A stretch of DNA of 35,590 bases from an uncultured Roseburia sp. (GCA_947564465.1 CANOCV010000029.1:1-35590), one strand, 5' to 3'. Counted from the stretch's first letter, positions 18,401-27,401 are shown. Program-made: numbers and translations. Notes: generated from the sequence alone by a model not told the origin.

Positions 18401-18412
18401 GGAGGAATTGGA

Positions 18413-19789
18413 ATGAAGACAGATACAATTGCTGTGATTGCAACGGCGATGAGTCCTTCGGGAATCGGTATTATAAGAATCAGTGGAGAGGATGCCTTCC
18501 GTATAATTGATAAAATATACCGCTCAAAGAATGGAAAAAAGGTATTATCTAACGAAAAGAGTCACACAATCCATTATGGATATATATGTGACGGCGAAAG
18601 AGTTATTGATGAAGTTATGGTTCTCTTGATGAAGGCCCCGAATAGCTATACAAGAGAGGATACCATAGAAATTGACTGTCACGGCGGTATTCTTGTTATG
18701 AAAAGAATTTTGGAAACCGTTTTGAAAAACGGAGCCAGACCTGCGGAGCCGGGAGAATTTACAAAGCGCGCTTTCTTAAATGGAAGAATTGATTTGTCAC
18801 AGGCAGAGTCTGTGATTGATATTATTCAGTCAAAAAATGATTTTGCATTGAAAAGTTCCGTAAATCAGCTGCAAGGCAGTTTAAATGTGAAGATAAAGGA
18901 GATAAGACAAAAAATTATTCATGAGATAGCTTTTATAGAATCGGCTTTGGATGATCCGGAACATATTAGTATTGACGGTTATGGGGAAAGGTTGAAAAAA
19001 AATATTGATGATATTTTAGTTACGGTTGATAAAATGATTGCATCTTCAGAGAACGGCGGTATTTTAAAGGAAGGGATTCACACCGTAATTGTCGGAAAAC
19101 CAAATGCCGGAAAATCCTCTCTCTTAAATCTTCTAGTCGGACAGGAGCGTGCAATTGTCACCGATATTGCCGGGACGACAAGGGATATTCTTGAAGAACA
19201 GATTAACTTAAATGGAATTACTTTGAATATCATTGACACGGCCGGTATCCGGAGTACGGAGGATGTTGTTGAGAAAATCGGTGTGGATAAAGCAAGGGAA
19301 CATGTGGACAAGGCGGACTTTATTATATATGTTGTGGATTCGTCGACAAGTCTTGATGAAAATGATATGGAAATTATAGAGATGTTAAAGGGCAGGAGGG
19401 CAGTTGTTCTTTTGAATAAATCAGATCTCTCTCCGTTAACAACAGAAGAACAAATGAGACAATTTCTTTCACAGAAAATTATTTCCGTTTCTACGAAGGA
19501 GCATACAGGCATTGATGAATTGGAAGAGACAATTAAGGATATGTTTTTTCATGGAGAGCTGGATTTTAATGATGAAGTTTTTATCACAAATATTCGTCAT
19601 AAGAATGCGCTGATAAATACAAAGCAAAGTTTAAGTATGGTACTTGGCAGTATTTTTGATGGAATGCCGGAGGATTTTTACTCTATTGATTTGAGGAATG
19701 CTTATGAGGAGCTTAGCAGTATTATCGGTGAATCTATGGAGGAGGATTTGGTCAATGAAATATTTAGTAAGTTTTGTATGGGAAAATAA
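18413..19789 (+). CDS. mnmE: tRNA modification GTPase MnmE
   Basis: The 458-residue product has the folate-binding N-terminal domain (starting MKTDTIAVIATA), a helical domain, an inserted G domain (GKPNAGKSSLLN; TTRD; DTAGIR; NKSD) and the conserved C-terminal FCMGK. With MnmG it makes the carboxymethylaminomethyl group on U34 of certain tRNAs. The ATG at 18413 with GGAGG 7 bases upstream is chosen; a TTG 12 codons earlier has no support. mnmG follows. Confidence 0.96.
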   Translation: MKTDTIAVIATAMSPSGIGIIRISGEDAFRIIDKIYRSKNGKKVLSNEKSHTIHYGYICDGERVIDEVMVLLMKAPNSYTREDTIEIDCHGGILVMKRILETVLKNGARPAEPGEFTKRAFLNGRIDLSQAESVIDIIQSKNDFALKSSVNQLQGSLNVKIKEIRQKIIHEIAFIESALDDPEHISIDGYGERLKKNIDDILVTVDKMIASSENGGILKEGIHTVIVGKPNAGKSSLLNLLVGQERAIVTDIAGTTRDILEEQINLNGITLNIIDTAGIRSTEDVVEKIGVDKAREHVDKADFIIYVVDSSTSLDENDMEIIEMLKGRRAVVLLNKSDLSPLTTEEQMRQFLSQKIISVSTKEHTGIDELEETIKDMFFHGELDFNDEVFITNIRHKNALINTKQSLSMVLGSIFDGMPEDFYSIDLRNAYEELSSIIGESMEEDLVNEIFSKFCMGK

Positions 19790-19827
19790 ATATAAATTTA
19801 ACTTTTTAATCAGAAAGAAGGATAGAG

Positions 19828-21726
19828 ATGTCAGTAGTGGAAGAAAGATATGATGTCTGTGTAGTAGGAGCGGGACATGCCGGCTGTGAGGCGGCGCTTG
19901 CCTGCGCCAGGCTTGGACTTAACACAATTATTTTTACGGTCAGTGTGGACAGTATTGCGATGATGCCTTGTAATCCGAATATTGGAGGAAGCTCGAAAGG
20001 TCATCTTGTAAGGGAAATTGACGCGCTCGGCGGAGAGATGGGAAAAAATATTGATAAAACTTTTATACAGTCTAAAATGCTTAACAAGTCAAAAGGACCT
20101 GCCGTTCATTCTCTTCGTGCCCAGGCGGACAAAGCTGCTTACAGTATGGAAATGAGAAAAACGCTGCAAAGTACGGAGTGTTTGACGATTCGTCAGGCAG
20201 AGGTATCGGAGATTATGACAGATCATGATGTAATCACCGGTGTAAAAACATTTTCAGGCGCAAAATATTTTGCCAAAGCCGTGATTTTATGTACCGGAAC
20301 GTATCTTGGAGCAAGATGTCTCTGTGGTGAAGTGATCAATTACACGGGACCGAACGGGCTTCAGCCTGCAAATTATCTAACAGATTCATTGAAGAAAAAC
20401 GGTATAGAAATATTCCGCTTTAAAACCGGAACACCGGCAAGAATTGACAAACGTTCGATTGATTTTTCAAAAATGCAGGAACAGTTTGGAGATGAAAAAA
20501 TAGTGCCTTTTTCGTTTACAACAAATCCGGATGATGTACAGATTGATCAGGTATCATGCTGGCTTACATATACAAATGAAAAAACGCATGAGATTATTAG
20601 GGAAAATTTAGACCGTTCTCCTATTTATGCAGGAATTATTGAGGGAACCGGTCCAAGATATTGCCCCTCGATAGAAGATAAAGTGGTAAAATTTTCAGAT
20701 AAGGATAGGCATCAGGTTTTTATTGAACCGGAGGGGATTCATACAAATGAAATGTATATCGGCGGAATGTCCAGTTCTCTTCCTGAGGATGTCCAGTATG
20801 AAATGTATCGCAGTGTGCCCGGACTTGAGAATGCGAAGATCGTGAGGAATGCTTATGCTATTGAATATGACTGCATGAATCCGAATCAGCTTTTGCCTAC
20901 CCTGGAGTTTAAGAAAATAAAAGGTTTGTTCAGTGCCGGTCAATTTAACGGAAGTTCCGGCTATGAGGAGGCGGCGGCGCAGGGATTGATTGCCGGCATT
21001 AACGCTGCAATGAGCATTTTAGGAAAAAAACAGCTCGTGTTAAATCGTTCCGAGGCATATATTGGCGTATTGATTGACGATTTAGTCACAAAAGAAAATT
21101 ACGAGCCATACCGCATGATGACTTCGAGGGCAGAGTATCGTCTGCTTCTTCGTCAGGATAATGCAGACCTTCGCCTGACAAAATACGGATATGAGGCAGG
21201 ATTAATTTCAGAAGAACGATATCAATGGATATTAGAAAAAGAAAAATTAATTCATGATGAAATTTTACGTGTAAATAAAGTGATTATTGGAGCAAATAAA
21301 AATGTGCAGGAGATCTTGGAGAGTTTTGGAAGCGTTCCTTTAAATACAGGGACAACGCTTACCGAGTTGATACGAAGACCCGAGTTGTCCTATGAGTCAT
21401 TGGCTCAAATAGATCCGGAGAGACCAAAGCTTCCGGCGGAGGTTTGTGAGCAGGTGAGTATCCATATAAAATATGACGGTTACATTAAACGTCAGATTAA
21501 ACAAGTAGAACAATTTAAAAAGCTTGAGGAAAAGAAAATACCGGATGATTTCGATTATGATGAAGTTGACAGTCTTCGAATCGAAGCCAGGCAAAAGTTA
21601 AAATTATACAGACCGATTTCTATTGGACAGGCTTCCAGAATCTCAGGTGTTTCTCCGGCGGATATTTCCATGCTTCTTGTTTATATGGAGCAGCAGAGAC
21701 AAAAGAACAGAGCGGAAGGGAAATGA
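19828..21726 (+). CDS. mnmG: tRNA U34 modification enzyme MnmG (GidA)
   Basis: This 632-residue FAD-dependent protein begins with the dinucleotide-binding motif [14 protein letters not shown] (about 12-25), carries the GidA signature GTYLGARC, and ends with the helical MnmE-interacting domain ([19 protein letters not shown]). It acts with MnmE on tRNA wobble uridines. AAGGA precedes the ATG. The rsmG start lies 2 bases after the stop. Confidence 0.96.
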   Translation: MSVVEERYDVCVVGAGHAGCEAALACARLGLNTIIFTVSVDSIAMMPCNPNIGGSSKGHLVREIDALGGEMGKNIDKTFIQSKMLNKSKGPAVHSLRAQADKAAYSMEMRKTLQSTECLTIRQAEVSEIMTDHDVITGVKTFSGAKYFAKAVILCTGTYLGARCLCGEVINYTGPNGLQPANYLTDSLKKNGIEIFRFKTGTPARIDKRSIDFSKMQEQFGDEKIVPFSFTTNPDDVQIDQVSCWLTYTNEKTHEIIRENLDRSPIYAGIIEGTGPRYCPSIEDKVVKFSDKDRHQVFIEPEGIHTNEMYIGGMSSSLPEDVQYEMYRSVPGLENAKIVRNAYAIEYDCMNPNQLLPTLEFKKIKGLFSAGQFNGSSGYEEAAAQGLIAGINAAMSILGKKQLVLNRSEAYIGVLIDDLVTKENYEPYRMMTSRAEYRLLLRQDNADLRLTKYGYEAGLISEERYQWILEKEKLIHDEILRVNKVIIGANKNVQEILESFGSVPLNTGTTLTELIRRPELSYESLAQIDPERPKLPAEVCEQVSIHIKYDGYIKRQIKQVEQFKKLEEKKIPDDFDYDEVDSLRIEARQKLKLYRPISIGQASRISGVSPADISMLLVYMEQQRQKNRAEGK

Positions 21727-21727
21727 T

Positions 21728-22447
21728 ATGGAATATGATTTGAAACAATTTGAGACAAATTTAAAAATGTGGAATATTACATTGTCTGATATTCAGAAGC
21801 GGCAATTTATTACATTTTATGAAATGTTAATAGAAAGAAATAAAGTCATGAATTTGACCGCAATTACAGACTTTGATGAAGTCATTGAAAAACATTTTTT
21901 GGACAGTGTTTCGCTTGGAAAGGTTATGGATTTAAAAGGTTCTTGTAAAATGATAGATATGGGAACGGGGGCGGGATTTCCAGGCATTCCTCTTAAAATT
22001 GTTTATCCTGATTTAAAACTTACATTAGCGGATTCCTTAAATAAAAGGGTTAAGTTCTTAAATGATGTAATAGAAGAGCTTAATCTGGAAGAGATAGAAG
22101 CGATTCATGCGAGAGCAGAAGAGCTTGGGAGAAATTCAGATTACAGAGAAAAGTATGATTTGTGTGTCTCACGTGCAGTTGCGAATCTTTCTACGTTATG
22201 TGAATATTGCCTACCGTATATATCCCTGGGCGGAAAATTTGTATCGTACAAATCAGGTGAGATTCAACAGGAAGTGGATGATGCAAAAAGAGCAATTTAT
22301 CTCTTAGGAGGAGAATTAGATGAGATACATAAATTTCAATTTGGAGATAGTGATCTGCGCCGATCTTTTGTAATTATAAATAAAACAAAGAGAACACCTA
22401 AGACATATCCCAGGAAAGCAGGTACTCCCTCGAAGCAGCCGCTGTAA
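21728..22447 (+). CDS. rsmG: 16S rRNA (guanine527-N7)-methyltransferase RsmG
   Basis: The 239-residue SAM-dependent enzyme shows the GidB pattern: NLTAITDFDEVIEKHFLDS (about 42-60), the SAM-binding MIDMGTGAGFPGIPLKI, and CVSRAVANLSTLCEYCLPY. It methylates G527 of 16S rRNA. The ATG at 21728 is one base after the mnmG stop and has GGAAGGG upstream, so the two are co-translated. It closes the rightward origin block; a hairpin follows. Confidence 0.95.
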   Translation: MEYDLKQFETNLKMWNITLSDIQKRQFITFYEMLIERNKVMNLTAITDFDEVIEKHFLDSVSLGKVMDLKGSCKMIDMGTGAGFPGIPLKIVYPDLKLTLADSLNKRVKFLNDVIEELNLEEIEAIHARAEELGRNSDYREKYDLCVSRAVANLSTLCEYCLPYISLGGKFVSYKSGEIQQEVDDAKRAIYLLGGELDEIHKFQFGDSDLRRSFVIINKTKRTPKTYPRKAGTPSKQPL

Positions 22448-22480
22448 AAATATTATTTTTGAAACTCTGTTTTAAAACAC

Positions 22481-22521
22481 ATACCGGAAGACAGTAAGAG
22501 CTATTTTCTGACTTCCGGTAT
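22481..22521. terminator. Hairpin between convergent rsmG and hydrolase genes
   Basis: A perfect 10-bp stem, ATACCGGAAG (22481-22490) with CTTCCGGTAT (22512-22521), is extended inward by CAG/CTG across an A-A mismatch. The minus-strand read is followed by TGTGTTTT. It lies between converging genes and may stop transcription from both sides; T-runs are short. Confidence 0.55.
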
Positions 22522-22619
22522 TATTGCAATGAACGGCAAACTAATTTGTCGTTTACTATATTTTTTTAGATGAGAAAATGATTATATTTACCCATTTAAA
22601 ATATAATAAGTGGCAAAAA

Positions 22620-23567
22620 TTATTTTTCCATAAACATATTTAATACTTCAAATAACTTCTCCGGTACTTCCAATTGCGGAAGGTATTTTGATTTAGATAT
22701 GGAGGCAACTTCGATATCATCATTAGAACGTGTATATTCATCTATAACTTTTATATTATCTGAGAGTTCTCTGCTTGTAACAATGCAGAGATTTTTAATT
22801 TTAGGAATCGCATGTCCGATATTCACGTTCGTGTAATTGCTGCGGATACTAGATAGAAGATGACGTCCTTTTCCGGCTCCGATATGAGCCGACTCAAAAT
22901 ACATATCTTCTATATTTGTTGATACCAAAGATTGATTGGAATAATATTGCTTCCGGAATAATTTTGAAATGTTATTTTCATGCATCTCAATATTGTAGCA
23001 AAATGTTCCAAAAATTGGGAAATCTAAAATTCGTTTATAAAGAAGATTTTTTTTCGTTGGCTGTTTTGCAAGCGATGAAAAACTCTCAGGATTAATAACG
23101 ATGACTTTTTTAAAATTATCTGTATTCATAATATCAGCCATAATGGAAAAAGAAGATGACTTTCCGGTAGCGATAAGTATGGTTTTCTCTTTTATGACTT
23201 CTTTGATAAAATCGTTGATAAGCTGAACAAATAAATAATTAGTGTAGGTGATTCCCGGTTTTTCGGAGCGTCCGCACCCCAGCAAATCAATGGTATAAAC
23301 CATATGGTTCTTTTCTAATTTTTTTAATATTTTTGTCCATTCGATAGAAGAACTTGCCGGATGCAAATCATGAATAAGAAGGATCGGAGAACCTGCTCCG
23401 CTTACAGTATAATAAATTTTGCCGTTTTTCCATTCATAGTAATTGCCGTTTTTATCCTTTACAAGATTTCTGAATGTCGCTGTGTAATTTAATATTCTAT
23501 TGATGCAGTAGATTCCTGCGGTAGCACATGTTGAAAGAACTATAAGCTTTTTGATTTTTTTATTCAT
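22620..23567 (-). CDS. Membrane-anchored alpha/beta-hydrolase-like protein, catalytic His missing
   Basis: The 315-residue protein has an N-terminal hydrophobic segment (about 8-27) and then an alpha/beta-hydrolase fold: ILLIHDLHPASSS (oxyanion region), VYTIDLLGCGRSEKP, and the nucleophile elbow ATGKSSSFS with Ser137. The elbow reads G-K-S-S-S rather than G-x-S-x-G. Near the end, where relatives have G-H-x-P-x-x-E-x-P, this protein has KYLPQLEVP, placing Tyr295 at the His position. It may therefore be a binding protein rather than an esterase. It is transcribed leftward, against its neighbours, with GGAGG 7 bases before the ATG. Its position between rsmG and the parA region suggests no specific role. 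Confidence 0.75.
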   Translation of the reverse strand: MNKKIKKLIVLSTCATAGIYCINRILNYTATFRNLVKDKNGNYYEWKNGKIYYTVSGAGSPILLIHDLHPASSSIEWTKILKKLEKNHMVYTIDLLGCGRSEKPGITYTNYLFVQLINDFIKEVIKEKTILIATGKSSSFSIMADIMNTDNFKKVIVINPESFSSLAKQPTKKNLLYKRILDFPIFGTFCYNIEMHENNISKLFRKQYYSNQSLVSTNIEDMYFESAHIGAGKGRHLLSSIRSNYTNVNIGHAIPKIKNLCIVTSRELSDNIKVIDEYTRSNDDIEVASISKSKYLPQLEVPEKLFEVLNMFMEK

Positions 23568-23686
23568 ATGATAACCTCCGTGATATCAGATAATGTGTAT
23601 AATTGGAATGTAAAAAATCTTCTGTTTTTATTATAAACAATTATACATATCTTTACAAATAGAAAATGAAAGATTTTATTTATATT

Positions 23687-23715
23687 TTGTTTGTTTCTTA
23701 TATTGATGGTATAAT
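23687..23715 (+). promoter_or_regulatory. Promoter upstream of the coiled-coil/parS gene
   Basis: TTGTTT (23687-23692) and TATAAT (23710-23715) are spaced by 17 bases. The transcript would have a leader of about 168 bases, holding a hairpin (23753-23772) and one copy of the 57-nt repeat. Confidence 0.6.
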
Positions 23716-23752
23716 TATAGTTATGAGAATAAATTATTATGTTATTGTTTGT

Positions 23753-23772
23753 TATGTTCGGTAGCGAACATA
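23753..23772 (+). repeat. Perfect hairpin in the leader of the coiled-coil gene
   Basis: TATGTTCG (23753-23760) pairs perfectly with CGAACATA (23765-23772) across a GTAG loop. No T-run follows, so it is not a simple terminator. The remainder of the 322-base gap 23568-23889 holds the promoter and the repeat copy; nothing coding is supported in it. Confidence 0.55.
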
Positions 23773-23801
23773 CAGACCGGTGGGAGTAATGACTTATATT
23801 G

Positions 23802-23858
23802 ATTCCTGCGAGCAACGAGCCAGGCAGCCGCGCTAATTGCCTTGCAGGGTATTTAACT
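23802..23858 (+). repeat. 57-nt dispersed structured repeat, copy 1
   Basis: This element runs from ATTCCTGCG to ATTTAACT and closely matches copies at 31727-31808 and 32578-32634 (7 differences from copy 3 over 57 bases). Outer arms CCTGC (23805-23809) and GCAGG (23844-23848) pair. In the other copies these are CCCGC and GCGGG, a compensated change. It lies in the leader of the coiled-coil gene, 32 bases before its ATG. Confidence 0.75.
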
Positions 23859-23889
23859 ACTATGTAATAGAAAGGATAAGTGTAAATTT

Positions 23890-24537
23890 ATGTTAAGGTC
23901 CTATTTTGAAAAAATAAAGGAAAGAGAATTGGTAGAAAAGATCAAACTAGAAAAAAAATCTTCGTATTTAAAAAATCGTATAAAGGAGATTGATAGATTT
24001 ATAGAAATACTGACGGAAAAATGTGATCCAAATTATGATTCCTTTACACCAAGACAAGGTGATATAAAAAACAAAGATAAAATATTAGAATTGACGAAAG
24101 AAAAAGAAAAAATTAATATATGCATGATTGAAAATGAAAATCAGATAAAAGTGAATGAGGATAATCTAAAAGAATTGGAAAATATTATGTCATATATCGA
24201 AAATATGGAATTGGAAAAACAGAAGGAGGAGCAAAATGATTTAAGCGAAGAGGAGGAAGAGACAGAATTTATATTAGATGATACTCATGAAAAGGAGAGT
24301 GAGGATAAGTATTTAAAATGTAAAATCGAAAAGATTGAACAAATAGTAAAGAAAATAGAATCTGCTATTTTGTTTATTGATGTGGATAGAAACCGTTCAA
24401 AAATAGAATTTTACAATTTAGTTCCACAATTGAAAAGTGAAATCAATGATATTAAGACAAGCTTGTTAATTTCGGAAGATAATAATACAGAAAGATTACT
24501 GGAAAATGTTTCACGTGAAACATTTGATAATAAATAA
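23890..24537 (+). CDS. Coiled-coil protein of unknown function carrying a parS site
   Basis: I do not recognise this 215-residue protein. It is highly charged and mostly helical: long coiled-coil stretches (about 5-50 and 65-125), an acidic linker (about 120-145, rich in Glu and Asp), and a second helical segment (about 145-200). There is no signal peptide or membrane helix. Codons 206-211 (Val-Ser-Arg-Glu-Thr) contain a perfect parS sequence at 24507-24522. It lies on the same strand as parA, about 556 bases upstream, behind its own promoter. A structural or chromosome-organising role is suggested only by its place and shape. Confidence 0.6.
   Translation: MLRSYFEKIKERELVEKIKLEKKSSYLKNRIKEIDRFIEILTEKCDPNYDSFTPRQGDIKNKDKILELTKEKEKINICMIENENQIKVNEDNLKELENIMSYIENMELEKQKEEQNDLSEEEEETEFILDDTHEKESEDKYLKCKIEKIEQIVKKIESAILFIDVDRNRSKIEFYNLVPQLKSEINDIKTSLLISEDNNTERLLENVSRETFDNK
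24507..24522. promoter_or_regulatory. parS: parS site inside the coiled-coil gene
   Basis: TGTTTCACGTGAAACA is a perfect 16-bp palindrome, identical to the parS consensus bound by Spo0J/ParB. It overlaps the last codons of the gene at 23890-24537. ParB would load here and spread as a clamp. Confidence 0.95.
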
Positions 24538-24756
24538 TAGAAGATAGTAAGCAAAAAAATACTTTTTATATCATAGAATTAATAACATCATTGTTTGAAA
24601 TTCGTTAAAAAAAGACAGAGAACTGAGAAATTCTAACCTCTGAAATAAGTCGCAGCTTTTGCATGTAGTTGTGCAAGTTAACATTGTTCTTCTTATTTAT
24701 AACCTTTTGATACCCGAATACTAGTGCAACGAAGATTAAGTTTTGGATAGTTTTGT

Positions 24757-24860
24757 GTAGAAGATTTTTCTGAGAGTGCTACTTCACAAACGCAGGCGTA
24801 GCGGTGGCTACGTCGAGGCTTGGAAAGTAGTGCCAATCAGGAGAATAGGCAAATCTTACT
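24757..24860 (+). ncRNA. Candidate structured RNA upstream of parA
   Basis: Nested pairings form one compact structure. An outer stem pairs AAGATTT (24761-24767) with AAATCTT (24851-24857). CTGA (24770-24773) pairs with TCAG (24837-24840). GTGCTACTT (24776-24784) pairs with AAGTAGTGC (24825-24833), 9 pairs with two G-T. An inner hairpin pairs GGCGTAGC (24795-24802) with GCTACGTC (24807-24814) around a GGTG loop. No open reading frame covers it. It lies in the 556-base gap between the coiled-coil gene and parA, together with a parS site, a promoter and another hairpin. I cannot assign a family; the strand is assumed to be that of parA. Confidence 0.45.
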
Positions 24861-24921
24861 GCCAATTACTTAATATTTGTTGTACTAGATATAAAAGATT
24901 ATTCGGAGTTTTACGCAAAAA

Positions 24922-24937
24922 TGTTTCACGTGAAACA
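24922..24937. promoter_or_regulatory. parS: parS site in the parA upstream region
   Basis: A second perfect TGTTTCACGTGAAACA palindrome lies 400 bases from the first and 156 bases before parA. It sits about 50 bases upstream of the parA promoter -10, so ParB binding could also affect parAB expression. Confidence 0.95.
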
Positions 24938-24983
24938 TTTTTTGAAAATTGAAAATTTTACTATGTTTTTAGAACTAACATTG

Positions 24984-24992
24984 TGTTATAAT
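24984..24992 (+). promoter_or_regulatory. Extended -10 promoter for parA-parB
   Basis: TGTTATAAT combines a perfect TATAAT (24987-24992) with an upstream TG, the extended -10 form. The -35 region around 24964-24969 is poor. The leader to the parA ATG is about 95 bases. Confidence 0.55.
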
Positions 24993-25040
24993 AGAGAAGT
25001 GCAATATGGATGAAATCAAATGATAATGGATTTTAATTTT

Positions 25041-25067
25041 GTTACTGTTCACTCCGTGCTCGGTAAC
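25041..25067 (+). repeat. Hairpin of the GTTACTG type in the parA leader
   Basis: GTTACTG (25041-25047) pairs with CGGTAAC (25061-25067), with an inner CAC/GTG stem. It ends about 15 bases before the parA ribosome-binding site (AAAGGA). A similar GTTACTG start with a GC-rich hairpin occurs upstream of lgt (30131-30163). Confidence 0.5.
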
Positions 25068-25093
25068 TTTATTTTACCAGAAAGGAAAAAATA

Positions 25094-25861
25094 ATGGGAA
25101 GAATTATAGCAATTGCAAATCAAAAAGGTGGAGTAGGTAAGACTACCACTTCTATTAATTTATCATCGTGTCTTGCTGAGTTGGGAAAAAAGGTACTCGT
25201 AATTGATTTGGATCCTCAGGGAAATACGACCAGCGGTCTTGGAATGGATAAGAGTGAAATGGATAATACCGTATATGAATTGATGCTGGATGAATGTACC
25301 GTAAAACAAAGTGTCCATAAGACAGAAATTGAAAATTTAGATTTAATACCATCTAATGTAAATCTTGCGGGAGCAGAAATTGAATTATTAGGAATTAATG
25401 ATAAGGAATACATATTAAAAAATGCAATTGATTATATTCGCGATGATTTTGAATATGTGATTATTGATTGTCCTCCGTCTTTGAATATGCTGACTGTCAA
25501 TGCTATGACGACGGCAGACACAATTCTTGTACCGATTCAATGCGAGTATTACGCATTAGAGGGAATCAGCCAGTTGATACATACAATTGACTTAGTGCAG
25601 GAACGTTTGAATCCAAATTTGAAAATGGAAGGTGTTGTTTTTACAATGTATGATTCCAGAACAAATTTATCAAACGAGGTTGTAGACAATGTTAAAAATA
25701 ATTTGAATACGACAATATATAAAACGATTATTCCAAGAAATGTTCGTTTAGCCGAAGCACCAAGTCACGGTCTTCCAATTAATTTGTATGATGGAAAATC
25801 GGCCGGAGCAGAAAGTTATCGTTTGTTGGCAAAAGAAGTAGTCGGCAGGGAGGACATATAA
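25094..25861 (+). CDS. parA: Chromosome partitioning ATPase ParA/Soj
   Basis: This 255-residue ATPase carries the deviant Walker A motif NQKGGVGKTTTS (about 8-19) and the Walker A' and B parts DLDPQGN and VIIDCPPSL. It binds DNA as an ATP dimer, interacts with ParB to move origins, and in Bacillus controls DnaA. AAAGGA precedes the ATG. Its stop overlaps the parB ATG by one base, so they are coupled. Two parS sites lie upstream. Confidence 0.95.
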   Translation: MGRIIAIANQKGGVGKTTTSINLSSCLAELGKKVLVIDLDPQGNTTSGLGMDKSEMDNTVYELMLDECTVKQSVHKTEIENLDLIPSNVNLAGAEIELLGINDKEYILKNAIDYIRDDFEYVIIDCPPSLNMLTVNAMTTADTILVPIQCEYYALEGISQLIHTIDLVQERLNPNLKMEGVVFTMYDSRTNLSNEVVDNVKNNLNTTIYKTIIPRNVRLAEAPSHGLPINLYDGKSAGAESYRLLAKEVVGREDI

Positions 25862-26754
25862 TGGCAGTTAAAAAAGGCGGATTGGGAAAAGGGCTTGACT
25901 CTCTGATCCCAAATAAAGATACGGACTCCTCGGCAGAAAATTTGAGCAGTGAAAAAAATGAAGTGTTGGTTCCTATTTCGAAAGTTGAGCCGAATAAGGA
26001 GCAGCCCAGAAAAACGTTTGATGAAGATGCGTTATTAGAACTTTCGGAATCCATCAAACAATTTGGTGTATTACAACCCTTGATTGTTCAGGATAAGAAA
26101 GAGTATTATGAGATTATTGCCGGGGAAAGAAGATGGCGTGCTGCAAAGCTTGCAGGTCTTAAAAAAGTTCCTATAATTGTGAAGAATCTAACAGATCAGG
26201 AAATTGTGGAGATTTCTTTGATTGAAAACATTCAGCGGGAGAATTTAAATCCAATTGAGGAAGCGATAGCATATAAACGTTTGCTTAATGAATTTCATTT
26301 AAAACAAGATGAAATTGCTGAGCGTGTATCAAAGAGCCGAACTGCTGTTACCAATTCTATGCGTCTTTTGAAATTGGCTGACAAAGTACAGCAGATGGTA
26401 ATTGATGATATGATTACAACAGGACATGCCCGGGCGCTTCTTGCGATTGATGATGCCGAAAAGCAATATTCCATAGCACAGAAGATATTTGATGAAAAGT
26501 TATCTGTGCGGGAAACAGAGAAACTTATGAAAAAACTACAGAATCAAAAAAATGTACCTGACAAAGTAGACAATGCAGAAAAAATGAAGCTGGATGCGGT
26601 TTATCAGGATGTAGAAGAAGATATGAAAACAATTCTGGGAACGAAAGTAATGATTCACCAGAAGGATTCTATGAAAGGAAAAATTGAAATAGAATACTAT
26701 TCACCGCAAGAGCTTAATCGAATCTATGAACTTTTACAGACAATTAAAAAATAG
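25861..26754 (+). CDS. parB: Chromosome partitioning protein ParB/Spo0J
   Basis: The 297-residue protein begins with the ParA-stimulating MAVKKGGLGKGLDSLIPNK. It has the ParB CTPase/N-terminal domain (PNKEQPRKTFDEDALLELSESIK, GERRWRAAKLAG, ENIQRENLNPIEEA), then the parS-reading helix-turn-helix (QDEIAERVSKSRTAVTNSMRLLKL) and a C-terminal dimer domain. It binds the two parS sites and spreads as a CTP-dependent clamp. A DUF4446 gene follows. Confidence 0.95.
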   Translation: MAVKKGGLGKGLDSLIPNKDTDSSAENLSSEKNEVLVPISKVEPNKEQPRKTFDEDALLELSESIKQFGVLQPLIVQDKKEYYEIIAGERRWRAAKLAGLKKVPIIVKNLTDQEIVEISLIENIQRENLNPIEEAIAYKRLLNEFHLKQDEIAERVSKSRTAVTNSMRLLKLADKVQQMVIDDMITTGHARALLAIDDAEKQYSIAQKIFDEKLSVRETEKLMKKLQNQKNVPDKVDNAEKMKLDAVYQDVEEDMKTILGTKVMIHQKDSMKGKIEIEYYSPQELNRIYELLQTIKK

Positions 26755-26787
26755 AACACACGTTCTTAAAGTGAAAGAGGAAATAAA

Positions 26788-27291
26788 ATGAGTATATCAG
26801 AATATTTTGGAATAGAATTAGATTATATTGTAATAGGACTGGCTGCACTTGTTTTCCTTTTAATTATACTAATGATTATTAATATTGTGCAGATGAAGAA
26901 ACTGAAAAAGAAGTATATTGTATTTATGGACGGAAAAGATGCAAAGTCTTTAGAAGAAACATTGGCAAAGCGTCTTGATCAAATTGATTCTCTGGCGGAA
27001 TCGAACAGTATAAATAAAAGAAATATTGAAAAGATATTGAAAACCATTCAATTTACATATCAGAAGATGGGAATTGTAAAATATGATGCATTTCATGAGA
27101 TGGGCGGAAAATTGAGCTTTTCTATTGCAATGCTTAATGAAAAAAATGATGGGTTTATTATCAACGCGATGCACAGCAGAGAGGGATGCTATACTTACAT
27201 AAAGGAGATCATAGACGGAAATTCTATTATAGCTCTTGCCGATGAAGAAAAAGAAGCACTCGATATGGCAAAAAAATCAGTGGAGATATAA
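26788..27291 (+). CDS. DUF4446 membrane protein
   Basis: This 167-residue protein has one N-terminal transmembrane helix (about 13-35), a helical linker, and the DUF4446 core (about 90-165: YQKMGIVKYDAFHEMGGKLS then IINAMHSREGCYTYIKEI). The family's role is unknown; members are often encoded right after parB in Clostridia and Bacilli. AAAGAGGAAATAAA precedes the ATG, 34 bases after parB. A link to chromosome segregation or sporulation is suggested only by neighbourhood. Confidence 0.85.
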   Translation: MSISEYFGIELDYIVIGLAALVFLLIILMIINIVQMKKLKKKYIVFMDGKDAKSLEETLAKRLDQIDSLAESNSINKRNIEKILKTIQFTYQKMGIVKYDAFHEMGGKLSFSIAMLNEKNDGFIINAMHSREGCYTYIKEIIDGNSIIALADEEKEALDMAKKSVEI

Positions 27292-27331
27292 TGAATCATA
27301 TAAGTTTTTTATAGAAATTTTCAATATAAAA

Positions 27332-27360
27332 TTGCAAAAACATTTCACCTATTATATAAT
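27332..27360 (+). promoter_or_regulatory. Promoter of the DUF3881 gene
   Basis: TTGCAA (27332-27337) and TATAAT (27355-27360) are separated by 17 bases. The DUF3881 ATG is 42 bases downstream. The transcript may run through tRNA-Arg into the following gene. Confidence 0.7.
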
Positions 27361-27401
27361 AGAGAGAAGAGAGAAATTCTAATCAGAAGGGGGGTAGTAG
27401 A

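Noticed and set aside
23564..23815. An 83-codon minus-strand frame in the spacer right of the hydrolase gene
   Set aside because: It covers a promoter, a hairpin and the 57-nt repeat on the other strand, has no ribosome-binding site and overlaps the hydrolase start.
24641..24720. Possible second structured element before the multi-stem RNA
   Set aside because: Only short, weak pairings were found, not better than expected in AT-rich sequence.
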